From: Chloroflexi bacterium 44-23
Lineage (GTDB): Bacteria; Chloroflexota; Anaerolineae; Anaerolineales; Anaerolineaceae
Direction: 5' to 3'
Assembly: GCA_001899005.1 (NCBI GenBank)
Contig: MKUW01000009.1
Span: 1 to 64,000 of the forward strand
DNA length: 64,000 bases
Under the pieces are notes generated by a model, which was not told the origin of the DNA, did no database searches, and saw only the letters and a list, made by a program, of their open reading frames with translations. Each line of letters begins with the position of its first letter. The stretch's first letter is position 1. The position numbers were made by a program, and so were the translations under genes. Shown one piece after another: positions 44,901 to 52,952 of the stretch.

Positions 44901-46490
44901 GCGCGGCTCATTACCGGAGAGCAAACCAACGGCCGTGTACAACCAATCTGCAGAGGCAGGATTCATACTGCGTTTCCAGTTTTCACTGGCATATTCCTGC
45001 AATTCATCAATCGTGTTCAAATTGAGCATTTCCAAAAGTGTGACGGTTGCGGCTAAACTTGAACCATAGCCACGCCGGATATCAAGCGGTTCCAGGCGTT
45101 TTGAAAAATTCCTGGCCATTTCCTGTGAGCTGACCACTTTGGTTTTGCCGACGTAACGCAGGGTGTTAAATCCGGTTTCTGCATATCGAAAGACAGCGCT
45201 GTCTTCATCCAAGGGATCATAACTGACCTCGAGGATAGCTTCACAGCGGCTGGGCACTTTTTTGCGATCCGGCACCACGAATATAATCCCGGCCCCAAGT
45301 TTCTGTCCATCCAGAAGAATGGTTGAAATGGTAGCCTCACCTTCCAGATCGTGCAGGCAAGACCATTCCGGTGCATCCGCTTGCACATCTACCACAACCA
45401 GCATAAAAGGCAGTTTGACATCCGTTCCACTTTCCTTATCCTGCAAGCGCATGCGTCTGCGTTCCAGAATGGTGCGCACATTCTTCCAGAAAAGACGCAT
45501 ATTATCTGCTTCGTTTTCACCGGGTTTTTCATCGTTTTCAAATAAGAGCGTTTCGCTTTTATCTCCCGCTTTACAGTGCGGCAGGGCGTATGCCCAGCGC
45601 CAATGTTTGCGCATTTCACTGGTTCCGGCGACGTATAACATCGTATCTTGCGGGGAATGGAAAGCGGCGTAATCCACCAGCATTGTTCTCAGGTATGCAT
45701 GCACAACCTCTTCGGAATCACCGCTGATTCCCAAAGAATGCCGAACCTCAACTTTTTTTGCCTCAACCGCCTTCTCATCACTGCCTTGCTGCTCTTGTAC
45801 TTTGGATTCTACTTTTTTCTGTTCCTTTTCATCAGCCTGTACAAAAATTGGGATGGTGACCGGCACATCGAATAAAAGGCGTGAATTTTCCGCCAGACGG
45901 GTGGCTTCGCGTATGAGCGTGTTTTCGGTTTTTTCGTTTTCACTGATCTTATAAATAACAGTTGAAGGACGCGTGCTGATGCCCAACCGAAGATTCATGA
46001 AGTCATGATCTTCAGGACGGCGTTCCCATAAACGTGTTCCCGAGCGGATATCTTCCGCTTTTGCGTTTGCCGGTCTGTCGATGTCATCTGCAATCGCCAG
46101 CGTTTTTGCTGCATTCGGATAATTATAATAATAATAAATGCGTTGTTGCTCGTGCTCGCTTTCCATCTGGCGCCTCATTTCACTGATGCGCCGTTTGTAA
46201 GCGTCTTTCATGTCGTCCCGCATCTTCTTTTCCGTGCGGTTGGTGTAAAATGCCAGCGCCACTGATGCAACCACTGATAGTACCATCGGGATCATCATCA
46301 TCAGGTTGCGGCTTTGACCAAACATGGAAACCATGATATAGCCCAGGATCATCACCATGGGCAAAAAGGCTTGCGCCATAATTTCGCCCGGCTTCGATTC
46401 GGTATCGGGCGGGCTGGGAATTTCGCGAACACCGGAAGGGAGTTCCGGTTCTATGCGTGGGGGTCGATCAATATATATTTTTTGTGCCAA
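41976..46490 (-). CDS. EssC/EccC-type FtsK-SpoIIIE secretion ATPase
   Basis: A 1504-residue membrane motor of type VII-like secretion. Two transmembrane helices (about 38-57 and 63-82) are followed by a cytosolic coiled, basic segment and three FtsK/SpoIIIE ATPase domains. Walker A lysines: GSTGSGKSE (about 542-550), GASGRGKTT (about 914-922), GQPFSGKTT (about 1206-1214); Walker B strands FVLIDYKGG, IYILDFGG and LVLVDYS. All three look intact. There is no N-terminal FHA pair, unlike Firmicutes EssC, and the chain is not split as in some EccCa/EccCb. A charged Gly/Glu-rich C-terminal extension ends in a small helical domain (LPAIKQKLIENGMPE). Start TTG with AGGTGA upstream. It drives export of the WXG100 proteins encoded just upstream. 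Confidence 0.93.
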   Translation of the reverse strand: MAQKIYIDRPPRIEPELPSGVREIPSPPDTESKPGEIMAQAFLPMVMILGYIMVSMFGQSRNLMMMIPMVLSVVASVALAFYTNRTEKKMRDDMKDAYKRRISEMRRQMESEHEQQRIYYYYNYPNAAKTLAIADDIDRPANAKAEDIRSGTRLWERRPEDHDFMNLRLGISTRPSTVIYKISENEKTENTLIREATRLAENSRLLFDVPVTIPIFVQADEKEQKKVESKVQEQQGSDEKAVEAKKVEVRHSLGISGDSEEVVHAYLRTMLVDYAAFHSPQDTMLYVAGTSEMRKHWRWAYALPHCKAGDKSETLLFENDEKPGENEADNMRLFWKNVRTILERRRMRLQDKESGTDVKLPFMLVVVDVQADAPEWSCLHDLEGEATISTILLDGQKLGAGIIFVVPDRKKVPSRCEAILEVSYDPLDEDSAVFRYAETGFNTLRYVGKTKVVSSQEMARNFSKRLEPLDIRRGYGSSLAATVTLLEMLNLNTIDELQEYASENWKRSMNPASADWLYTAVGLLSGNEPRVLTFSAKADGVHGIIAGSTGSGKSELLMTLIIGMALNFNPDVLNFVLIDYKGGSAFEPFKKLPHKVDIVTNLDQSATARVFASIIAELDRRQKLNTYTNSKDIVHYRKKGLNLEPGRPPYPHLFIIIDEFAEMIAGNAEYKAQLESITRLGRALGVTLILAAQRPAGVTDQMRANIKFRICLRVETPDDSRELLRRADAAFLPPGIPGRGYLQVGNENIELIQTAYTGGDYKGPQEENVTPNVIWLDHAKKSSAQKLTEPPKLYDVIVDMLANTAQKESRPQWRPWPEFLASQSGSNYLTLTSPLDIAYMNDDDILMLQSNDSPSVSGMSLNEKAVTFWDEEFKWGDLQWGKNAMRPLIGLVDNPYQASQKPLRIDFSNGHAVVFGASGRGKTTFVRTTLTSLTLTHSPDELHIYILDFGGRALNIFQDLPHVGAVITSEEEERVLRALRKINDIIDRRQMIFSEAKVNNLETYNNTHKDKILPAILVVIDNFAEFKEYYEGLMDPLISIIREARAYGVHFLITADVTNALTGKLFNLITERYTLKLSDASEYANVVGRGVPADLSSVPGRGFVRVGNMPLEFQTALSFLPEENDSDGLAKIAKMCTRMTQIWNDSWKGEKPSTVETLPLHVSLAEILQESEVPKVKRLYSVLGIDDRSLEPAVIDIERMGPHLTVIGQPFSGKTTTLRSLILSLATNYSPEEFMLVLVDYSRKLWKGSDKSLADLPHVVETISEIDELDELLENLKVECADFDVHPKRRKIIIVIDNYDAFSDESSRKKMNFFEEIAGLIRKYQTAGIFLLIAGSVGIMSMSDDLRKVITAPNFGIGLKSSDAVNRLNGKFPRSLADVELPMGRAFIVRSGITSMLQIATPYANDEDTEGSLDTWVTNIVKKYKKEKVGWLRVPPEKGEGEEGQSGTTSGAGFNASDYDLPAIKQKLIENGMPETLLDALSPADIVENAKALGLLDQPKAAED

Positions 46491-46508
46491 ACTTCACCTG
46501 CCCATTTT

Positions 46509-47576
46509 CTAGGGAACCAATGTTAGCACGAACATCAAAATCAATGAGATTGCCAACAAAGCACCAATCACGATAAATACCATTCGCCAGTTCAATTTAC
46601 GTGCTTTTTTCTCAGCGGGGATGGGTGGCAGGAGTGGTTTCAGGTCTTTTGCTAAGGCAAGAACATCCTGATAACGCGCTTGCGGCTCGCGTTGAATGGC
46701 GCGCTCCACGATTTCTGGCATTCCTTTCAGATCAATCCTGCCGGTCGGCTTATGTTCTCCCGAAAGGACCGCGCGGTAGACCACCTCATCTTTCAACAAA
46801 TGGTATTCATAGGCCGGCTTGCCGGCAAGCATTTCATACAGCAGCAATCCAATGCCATATACATCGGCACGATAATCAACAGCTACACCGGGCTGCAATA
46901 TTTCCGGAGCGGTATAGGCTGGCAGGTTGTAGCTTTCAGTCCAGCTTTCACGAATGTTTGGATTGGCATCTCCTACTCCCAGATCCAGTAAAAGAGGCCG
47001 TGGAACTCCCTGCTTGTCATAGCGCAAGAAGATTACATCCGGGTTGAGGCAAAGATGAAATTTGCCGGCTTTGTGAAGATAATAAATGACATCAATAATA
47101 CTGAGTGCAATCCAACCGCTGTGTTGATACCAGGGCTGGGAATTTTTCAAGAGTAAATTTCGTAAAATTTCACCTTCGGTAAATTTAAAAACTGAAAAAT
47201 ATTTTACCCGTCCTTCAACGACCGTCCAGCCATAGGGGTGCATGGAGGCAGTGCTTTGTGGATGTGCCGGCAGCAAGACCGGTAGCAAAGGATGCTGTCC
47301 GCTCTTCGCCAGCTTCAAAAAAGAATGGGATTCCTGCCGCAGCTTATCTTCACAGCCCACATTGGCGATTTTCAAGAAGACAACTTCCTCATCGCGTTTT
47401 GCCTGGTAAACAATCGCCGAGCGTAAGATGACCAGCGGCTGAATAATTTCGAATGGTCCAAACCATTCACCATTATTAAATATTTCGGTCATGTTTTCAG
47501 CCGGGCAATATTTCTCCTGGCACCACAGGTTGAAATCTAGCGAAATGAGATTACATTTTAAGCAAATCCGGTTCAT
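46509..47576 (-). CDS. Membrane-anchored pseudokinase, EssB-like by analogy
   Basis: A 355-residue protein with a Ser/Thr kinase fold and a C-terminal transmembrane helix (about 330-352). An N-terminal CxxC...C-x4-C group (C5, C8, C19, C24) may bind zinc. Kinase landmarks: K69 (VFLKIA), E82, D198 (LDLG) and YTAPE (221-225), D238-V-Y-G. The catalytic loop HRDLKPxN is replaced by H174-L-C-L-N-P-D-V: the catalytic Asp, Lys and Asn are all lost and the Gly-rich loop is absent, so it should not phosphorylate. EssB/YukC of type VIIb systems is also a cytosolic pseudokinase with a C-terminal membrane helix; here the extracellular part is only a few residues. Position just before the EssC gene supports that role. 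Homology to EssB is inference. Confidence 0.8.
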   Translation of the reverse strand: MNRICLKCNLISLDFNLWCQEKYCPAENMTEIFNNGEWFGPFEIIQPLVILRSAIVYQAKRDEEVVFLKIANVGCEDKLRQESHSFLKLAKSGQHPLLPVLLPAHPQSTASMHPYGWTVVEGRVKYFSVFKFTEGEILRNLLLKNSQPWYQHSGWIALSIIDVIYYLHKAGKFHLCLNPDVIFLRYDKQGVPRPLLLDLGVGDANPNIRESWTESYNLPAYTAPEILQPGVAVDYRADVYGIGLLLYEMLAGKPAYEYHLLKDEVVYRAVLSGEHKPTGRIDLKGMPEIVERAIQREPQARYQDVLALAKDLKPLLPPIPAEKKARKLNWRMVFIVIGALLAISLILMFVLTLVP

Positions 47577-47661
47577 AAACCCTCAAGACGGTTGCTGGAT
47601 TACCAATAGCTGCCAATAACCACGCGAAGATTGACACAACTGAATCAACCTTACAAGCTTT

Positions 47662-47697
47662 CAAACCTGCAAAGATATCTCTATCTTTGCAGGTTTG
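47662..47697. terminator. 16-bp perfect hairpin between substrate and motor genes
   Basis: CAAACCTGCAAAGATA (47662-47677) and TATCTTTGCAGGTTTG (47682-47697) with a 4-nt loop. It lies in the 186-nt gap between the last WXG100 gene and the pseudokinase gene. On the transcribed minus strand there is no T-run, so a partial terminator or RNA-stabilising stem is more likely than a full stop. Confidence 0.6.
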
Positions 47698-47762
47698 TCT
47701 TTTAAGTACCAATTTCTAATGGTAATCCTCATTCTCATTGACAAGAATAGGGAAAGCACAGT

Positions 47763-48059
47763 CTAGCGGAAGCGACGTGAGCCGGATTCGTCCCCGGTTT
47801 GATAGTTGTTAATCGCACCGGTGATATCACCTTTTAACTCATTCATCTTTTTCGCCATATTATCAACGCGTGGTTTGACCTGGCTCAAATAACGTTCCAC
47901 TGCGAAACCACCTACCAAACCGACAAAAGCAGACAACCTCAAGACAGTGATTGCTGCTTCTAACGCCTTGGATACACCTTGCAGGATCTCAGCAAAGTTC
48001 CCGAATGTTTGTGCCATTTTTTGGACTGCGGGAATATCCATATATACTTCATCAGCCAT
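47763..48059 (-). CDS. WXG100-like small protein 1
   Basis: A 98-residue helical-hairpin protein, last of the WXG100 array. Two helices flank a hydrophobic middle (LSAFVGLVGGFAVERYL) where the W-x-G turn would be; the motif is degenerate. Helix 2 (VKPRVDNMAKKMNELKGDIT) and the Gly/Ser/Arg tail fit ESAT-6/WXG100 architecture. The second ATG (48059) has better spacing from AGGAG than the first (48065). Likely a substrate or heterodimer partner for EssC. Confidence 0.75.
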   Translation of the reverse strand: MADEVYMDIPAVQKMAQTFGNFAEILQGVSKALEAAITVLRLSAFVGLVGGFAVERYLSQVKPRVDNMAKKMNELKGDITGAINNYQTGDESGSRRFR

Positions 48060-48082
48060 TTTCATTTCTCCTGATTAGCAAA

Positions 48083-48421
48083 TTATAAATTAACGATTTT
48101 ACTGAAGATGTCGATCAGTTCATTGGCTTTCGATGTAGCTTGTTTATCTGCCTGATCCATCAGATCCAAAGCTTTGTGAATCGCACCTCCAAAATTCAAG
48201 TTAAAGCTGCCTATGTTGGCCAATTGTGGAATGACCTCAGAGGTCATTTCATTGACGAAACGAACTGACCCATCTCCTTTCCAAATGCCACCCGTTACTT
48301 GCTGCACAAAAGCTTTTAAAGGAGAAGTGACCGCATCCTGGATGATATTAACTTGTGAAGTAATCGTACTGATCACACTGTTAACAATACTACGCGCAAT
48401 TTTAAGAATTCCACCGAACAT
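48083..48421 (-). CDS. WXG100-like small protein 2
   Basis: A 112-residue all-helical protein with a turn GGIWKGDGSVRFVNEM (about 44-59) that matches the W-x-G...F pattern between two helices. Slightly longer N-terminal helix than usual. GGAGG is spaced well from the ATG. Assigned to the T7-like export array by position and motif. Confidence 0.78.
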   Translation of the reverse strand: MFGGILKIARSIVNSVISTITSQVNIIQDAVTSPLKAFVQQVTGGIWKGDGSVRFVNEMTSEVIPQLANIGSFNLNFGGAIHKALDLMDQADKQATSKANELIDIFSKIVNL

Positions 48422-48442
48422 TTTTACCTCCTAATGTTCTTG

Positions 48443-48739
48443 TTAATTGAACTTACTGGCAGCACCCTTATCCTGGGCTTGCATGTCACTAATCGCACCT
48501 TGGATATCTTTAGTGACTTCCTCAAATTTCTGCGACAATTTCTGAACCGCTGGCAGGAGAGCGCCGGTAAGAGCGTGTGCAAATGCATCTCCAGCATCGC
48601 CAATTAAGGCACCATTCTGCATCTCATTTGCGATCTGCTGCGCCAGACGGGCTGTTTCTTGCAATCGTTGCGATGCTGCTTTGCACTGTTGTGCCATTTC
48701 TTGCATGGCAGGGTAATTAAGCTTAATAACTTCAGACAT
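48443..48739 (-). CDS. WXG100-like small protein 3
   Basis: A 98-residue protein of WXG100 size. Helix 1 (YPAMQEMAQQCKAASQRLQE) and helix 2 (LLPAVQKLSQKFEEVTKDI) are joined by ALIGDAGDAF, where Trp is replaced by Leu-Ile but the G...F positions remain. AAGGAG lies upstream of the ATG. No secretion signal (YxxxD/E) could be assigned with certainty. Confidence 0.85.
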   Translation of the reverse strand: MSEVIKLNYPAMQEMAQQCKAASQRLQETARLAQQIANEMQNGALIGDAGDAFAHALTGALLPAVQKLSQKFEEVTKDIQGAISDMQAQDKGAASKFN

Positions 48740-48751
48740 GATTGAACTCCT

Positions 48752-49060
48752 TTATTCACCTAATGCTTTAAAAACACCTTGTCCTTGCTCTTCAGCACTG
48801 CGATAGATCTTGGCGATTCCATCGGCAGCACTACCAGCCATTTGCAATGCATGAACAAGACGGTTCATTGAGGGCAGTATCAATTGCTCCATTTCTCCAA
48901 AGAATTGGTCAGACCCCCTCCCGATCCAACCATTGCCATGTAAAGCTTCCACCCGGCTGCGAACCTGACCCAAGAGTTGGTTGACGCCATCGGCTTCAGT
49001 CTGGAAGCGTTTGACAATATTGCCCATTTGTTCATAATTTACTTCTGATTTTTCAGCCAT
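48752..49060 (-). CDS. WXG100 protein 4 (canonical)
   Basis: A 102-residue ESAT-6-type protein with the canonical turn NGWIGRGSDQFFGEM (about 43-57) between two amphipathic helices and a C-terminal AKIYRSAEEQGQGVF, in which Y-x3-E is close to the YxxxD/E export signal. Strongly similar in design to the N-terminal domain of the long protein at 49218-50216. AAGGAA precedes the ATG. Confidence 0.92.
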   Translation of the reverse strand: MAEKSEVNYEQMGNIVKRFQTEADGVNQLLGQVRSRVEALHGNGWIGRGSDQFFGEMEQLILPSMNRLVHALQMAGSAADGIAKIYRSAEEQGQGVFKALGE

Positions 49061-49217
49061 TTCTATTCCTTTCTAACCAAATTTGTTAGTTTACATGATG
49101 CTGCGGCGTAATATTCCATGGTTATAGTCTGATTTTTACGAACGTTTTTCAATTTAAGTTTAGATACCTCCTCTCAAAAAGTAAGTAAGAGAAATAACAA
49201 TCATGGCATCGATTGAT
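49061..49217. other. Gap within the WXG array
   Basis: 157 nt between the long and short WXG100 genes, AT-rich; could hold a promoter for the small WXG100 genes. No hairpin was recognised. Confidence 0.35.
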
Positions 49218-50216
49218 CTACTCCTCATCTTTCTTTCCTTTAATAACTCTGGCTGCTCCACCCGCTGCTGCACCTGCACCAGCTACCACTCCAGCCACTC
49301 CAGCGGCTGTGCCACCTTGATTATCAGTGCTTGTGGAAGAGCCGCTTCCGGCTCCACCGCCGGCTCCACTTCCTGCCCCGCTACTGCCGGATGAGGGTGT
49401 TGAAGTATCACCAGCGGCGCTTTGATAGATATGATCAGCCATCTGTTGGCCACCCCCACCTGCTGATCCTGATCCACTGCCTCCAGCGGAAGTTGAAGAA
49501 CCTTCTTGCTTTATTCCGGAACCCATCTCATTTAAATCTCCAGAGGCTCCAGCGGAGCCACCACTGGAACCGCCGCCCGAGCCGCCACCACTGGCGCCGC
49601 CACTCGACCCACCGGAACTGCCGCTTGAATCGGCAGCACTGGAACCTTCTTGATTCGAGCTGGAGTCAGCGGCATGGCTGCTTTCACCTCCAGCACCCTG
49701 GTCAAATTGACCGGCACCATAATCGGTTGTACCTAAATCTACTTGACCGGAATCGGCGGTACCAGCTCCCGATCCTCCAGCGGCAGCCCCTTCGAATTGG
49801 CTAGCGCCAAAATCAGTTTGTGAAAGATCCGGCCCTGCACCTGCACCTCCACCGGCAGCCCCTAAATTATTAAATTGGCTGGCACCGAAATCCGTGGAAC
49901 CGAGATTAACTTGTTCGAAATTACCTTTGAACAAATTTCTCGATTGCTCTTCACCATCATGGTAAATTTTGGCTACATCGACTACTGTTTTATTGGTAAA
50001 AAGCAACGCATCACTTAACCGCTTCATGGAAGGTAATATTTCCATTTCCATTTCATCAAAAAATGAATCAGAACCCAATCCAATCCACTCTTTTTGCATA
50101 TGAAAGACCTTCTGGCGAAGTTTTGCAGTTAATTGCGCAATCATTTCACTTTCGTTGTTAAATTTCTTACTAATCGCTTCCAATAGCTCATAATTTACAA
50201 TCGTTTTCTCTGCCAT
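49218..50216 (-). CDS. WXG100 protein with long Gly/Ser-rich C-terminal domain
   Basis: A 332-residue protein. Residues 1-95 are a WXG100 domain with KEWIGLGSDSFFDEMEMEIL at the turn and VAKIYHDGEEQSRN (Y-x3-E signal). Then three repeats (NLGSTDFGASQF, DLSQTDFGASQF, DLGTTDYGAGQF; about 108-180) and a 120-residue Gly/Ser-rich stretch, with a short alpha segment 'QQMADHIYQSAAG', and a hydrophobic Ala/Gly end (about 300-322) followed by RVIKGKKDEE. No toxin domain is visible. The hydrophobic-plus-charged end may insert in a membrane. The ATG at 50216 is preceded by AGGGAGG; an upstream extension to 50327 overlaps the VWA gene. Confidence 0.85.
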   Translation of the reverse strand: MAEKTIVNYELLEAISKKFNNESEMIAQLTAKLRQKVFHMQKEWIGLGSDSFFDEMEMEILPSMKRLSDALLFTNKTVVDVAKIYHDGEEQSRNLFKGNFEQVNLGSTDFGASQFNNLGAAGGGAGAGPDLSQTDFGASQFEGAAAGGSGAGTADSGQVDLGTTDYGAGQFDQGAGGESSHAADSSSNQEGSSAADSSGSSGGSSGGASGGGSGGGSSGGSAGASGDLNEMGSGIKQEGSSTSAGGSGSGSAGGGGQQMADHIYQSAAGDTSTPSSGSSGAGSGAGGGAGSGSSTSTDNQGGTAAGVAGVVAGAGAAAGGAARVIKGKKDEE

Positions 50217-50229
50217 AAGCCTCCCTTTG

Positions 50230-52548
50230 TCACGAAATCGTAAAAACGAATTCAAAATTGTGGCCAATACGCACCCGGCTGCCTGAGGAAAGCTGGATCG
50301 GCTGACTGGGTGGAATTGGGGTGCCATTCACCTGGCTGCCATTGCTGCTGTTGAGATCGGTATAGAAATAGGCTCCGGAAACCGGGTTAAAACTTATTTC
50401 TCCATGACGACGTGAAACGCTGATGTCATTCAACACCAGAGAAGTATCATTTCGCCCGATGCTGAAAGGCAGCTGGTTTATCTGCAACTGCCTGCCAATC
50501 CCAGGCACATCCACATTAAAATTCAATAAAGGTAAACTGGGTGCATTGTAACCAACCACGGTGGCATCCAGATTGACCGGAGCTCCCACCAAAGTTTGAT
50601 CCAACATATTGCTGGATGCTGCCGGAGTGGCATGCACAGGTTGCGAGGTAGGCGTGGGTCTTACTTGCTTTGGAATAGGATGACCCACCGGCTGAGACGG
50701 GGTAGGTCTTGGCCAGCCTGGGATGGGTTCATCAGCGGCCAAGGCGGAAACCTGTCTTTTGCCTTTCTTATCTTTGCCTTTCCCTCCCAGACGTCCTTGC
50801 AACACCGGCGTACCCGTAAGTGATTTTTCTCGCATGTTTGTTACCATGAAGAAAACCACCACCGCCAGAATGATGCCGATAATGGAAAATAAGTAGATCG
50901 GCGAAGCAATCAGTGCCTTTGTCACCTTTTGAAAGAAAGAAGGGCGCTTGACATTGTAGACAATACCTTCATATTGCTGCGTGGCGTAAACCTGGTTTTC
51001 GTTACCCAAAGCACGCACCACCAATGTGTATTTGCCATTTGGTATTTTGTTCTCTTCCAATGGTAATAAAATTGACCCACTGTTGCTATCAAACTTCGCC
51101 TGGCTAAAATTCGAATTTTGCACCAGAGTCTTGGTATTTTCATCCACCAGCCAGCCGTCAAAACCGCTTATCAAATTGGAGTTAGTTGTCGCGATATTCA
51201 CCATAAGGTCATTGCCACTGGGAACTACAGATTGGATCGAAACCTGCGGCAGCATGGCTGAAGGATCAAAGGTAAAGGTATGCACAATTTCCGTGGATGT
51301 TTTGCCATCATCGCTTCGTACAATCGCGAAGGGCAGATCATCACTGCGGCTGACTGCGATAATGCGAATATCATATTCACGGCCTACTGTTAATTGGTCT
51401 GAGGGGATATTGAAAGTATTGGTACTGGCCGGGTCGTTAAAAATGTATTCTGCTGCTTTGGAACCGCCTTTTTGGTCCCAAAGGGAAACTTTAACATACT
51501 TAACCAGCTCGGGTGAAGTTAAAGAAAGCTGCAAATCATAGGATTGATTCTGTGGAATGAAAAAGAGACCGTCCAGTTGTGCCTGAACAGGGCTGGGGGG
51601 GCCGGGGTAGTCGGTATTGGATGTAATCACAAAAGCAGTATTAAGGCTTTCATTTTCGCTGACATTGAGAGAAAGAACTGCATTGTTTTCCCCATTGCGC
51701 GGATAAATTGTTGCTTCGACCATCCACTGTGCCTTAAGGGCGTTCATAATCTCGGTAAAGGATTTTTCCAGATTGGCCTGATTCCCGATGGCAGAGAAAC
51801 CACCGGTGCTGGCTGCCATGCTTTCCAACTCAAGCGAATTGATGTTGGCTGCATTGACAGAGAGACCGATGGTGTGAATCGGGACCTGGCCTTTCATGGC
51901 TAGATTAATCAGTTCCTGATACGAGTGCTTGCTACAGAGCTTGCCTTCTTTGGTCTCATCTTTGCCATCGGTAAAGAGAATGACTGCGCGGCGTCCGGCC
52001 GGTGCTTTGGCCATCGCTTCTACTGCCGAATAAGCCGCGTCGTATAAGCAAGTCCCGCGATTTGAGATTTTCATCTGGTCAATGGCATAGCTCAATGCCG
52101 CTATGTTTTCAGTGAAATCCTGTAGCAGTTTGATTTCTTCGTCGAACTGAACAACTGAGAAAAAAGAATTGTTAGGTGTATTGCTGAGAGCTAGCTTGGC
52201 AGCGTTTTTAAGAACATCGGCTGAACCGGCCATGCTCCCGCTGGTATCCAGTACCAAGGCAACATAAATCGGCACATCCGGTTCTTTCAAATCACCATTA
52301 GCTACCAGATTATTATTCAGCAACGTTACTTGCGCGTTGGAAAGCTCCGCATTTGTTACAGCGTTTCCGGTACTGGGATCAAAGACATTGAAGTAAGCCT
52401 TCAAAATCATATGATCCGGTGTTTCAACAGTGGTTATTGTGTTGATGCGGATGTCCCAGTTGGTTTGCGCGTAAATGGTTGATTGAGGATTAATGCCCAG
52501 AGCAATTAACAATGTTAATTGCAAAAAGATCTTTACAAATCTTTGCAC
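50230..52548 (-). CDS. VWA-domain membrane protein with cytoplasmic FHA domain
   Basis: A 772-residue protein, first gene of the secretion locus. Signal peptide (about 1-28, ending IYA), VWA domain (about 92-270) with MIDAS D101-x-S103-x-S105 (DTSGSM) and ILFTDGKDE, then beta-rich extracellular domains to about 540, a transmembrane helix (about 549-571), a Pro-rich linker and a C-terminal FHA domain (about 689-772; ISVSRRHGEISF, LNSSNGSQVNG). It thus links an external adhesion-type domain with an internal phospho-peptide reader. The start is GTG with AAAGGAGA upstream. Located next to WXG100 genes, it is a likely structural or regulatory part of the system, not a known T7SS component. Confidence 0.88.
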   Translation of the reverse strand: MQRFVKIFLQLTLLIALGINPQSTIYAQTNWDIRINTITTVETPDHMILKAYFNVFDPSTGNAVTNAELSNAQVTLLNNNLVANGDLKEPDVPIYVALVLDTSGSMAGSADVLKNAAKLALSNTPNNSFFSVVQFDEEIKLLQDFTENIAALSYAIDQMKISNRGTCLYDAAYSAVEAMAKAPAGRRAVILFTDGKDETKEGKLCSKHSYQELINLAMKGQVPIHTIGLSVNAANINSLELESMAASTGGFSAIGNQANLEKSFTEIMNALKAQWMVEATIYPRNGENNAVLSLNVSENESLNTAFVITSNTDYPGPPSPVQAQLDGLFFIPQNQSYDLQLSLTSPELVKYVKVSLWDQKGGSKAAEYIFNDPASTNTFNIPSDQLTVGREYDIRIIAVSRSDDLPFAIVRSDDGKTSTEIVHTFTFDPSAMLPQVSIQSVVPSGNDLMVNIATTNSNLISGFDGWLVDENTKTLVQNSNFSQAKFDSNSGSILLPLEENKIPNGKYTLVVRALGNENQVYATQQYEGIVYNVKRPSFFQKVTKALIASPIYLFSIIGIILAVVVFFMVTNMREKSLTGTPVLQGRLGGKGKDKKGKRQVSALAADEPIPGWPRPTPSQPVGHPIPKQVRPTPTSQPVHATPAASSNMLDQTLVGAPVNLDATVVGYNAPSLPLLNFNVDVPGIGRQLQINQLPFSIGRNDTSLVLNDISVSRRHGEISFNPVSGAYFYTDLNSSNGSQVNGTPIPPSQPIQLSSGSRVRIGHNFEFVFTIS

Positions 52549-52952
52549 TCACTCTCCTTTACGTGGGACAGATGGATTTTGTTACTTTAAAAATTATAAT
52601 GAATTTGTTTTTCAATTGCTATAGCTTTATAAGAATTTTCTTAACAAAGATTGTACAAATTAAATATCGTAAATTATTTGTGACGATAGGAATTCGCTAT
52701 AATTTATAATTACGTAGGTGATCCTGCGTTTGAATAAAAGACTCACGCAATTGCAGCAAGTTGTGGCATGGTTATTTCATAATGATGATCATTTATTCCG
52801 AACCTGAGGTTCTTTTAATAAATACTAAACAAAGCCGAATAGCGAAAATGTGATGAATAACACAAAATCAGGTAATAAAGAGTCTTTCAGACCCTGCTGT
52901 AAATGAATGTTCATTTGGATCACAAAAGCAAATAATGGTTTCGAACCAATGC
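52549..52952. other. Intergenic region upstream of the secretion operon
   Basis: 404 AT-rich nt that must hold the operon promoter; TATAAT on the minus strand at about 52595-52600 is a -10 candidate, but no matching -35 at 17 nt was found. No gene. Confidence 0.4.
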
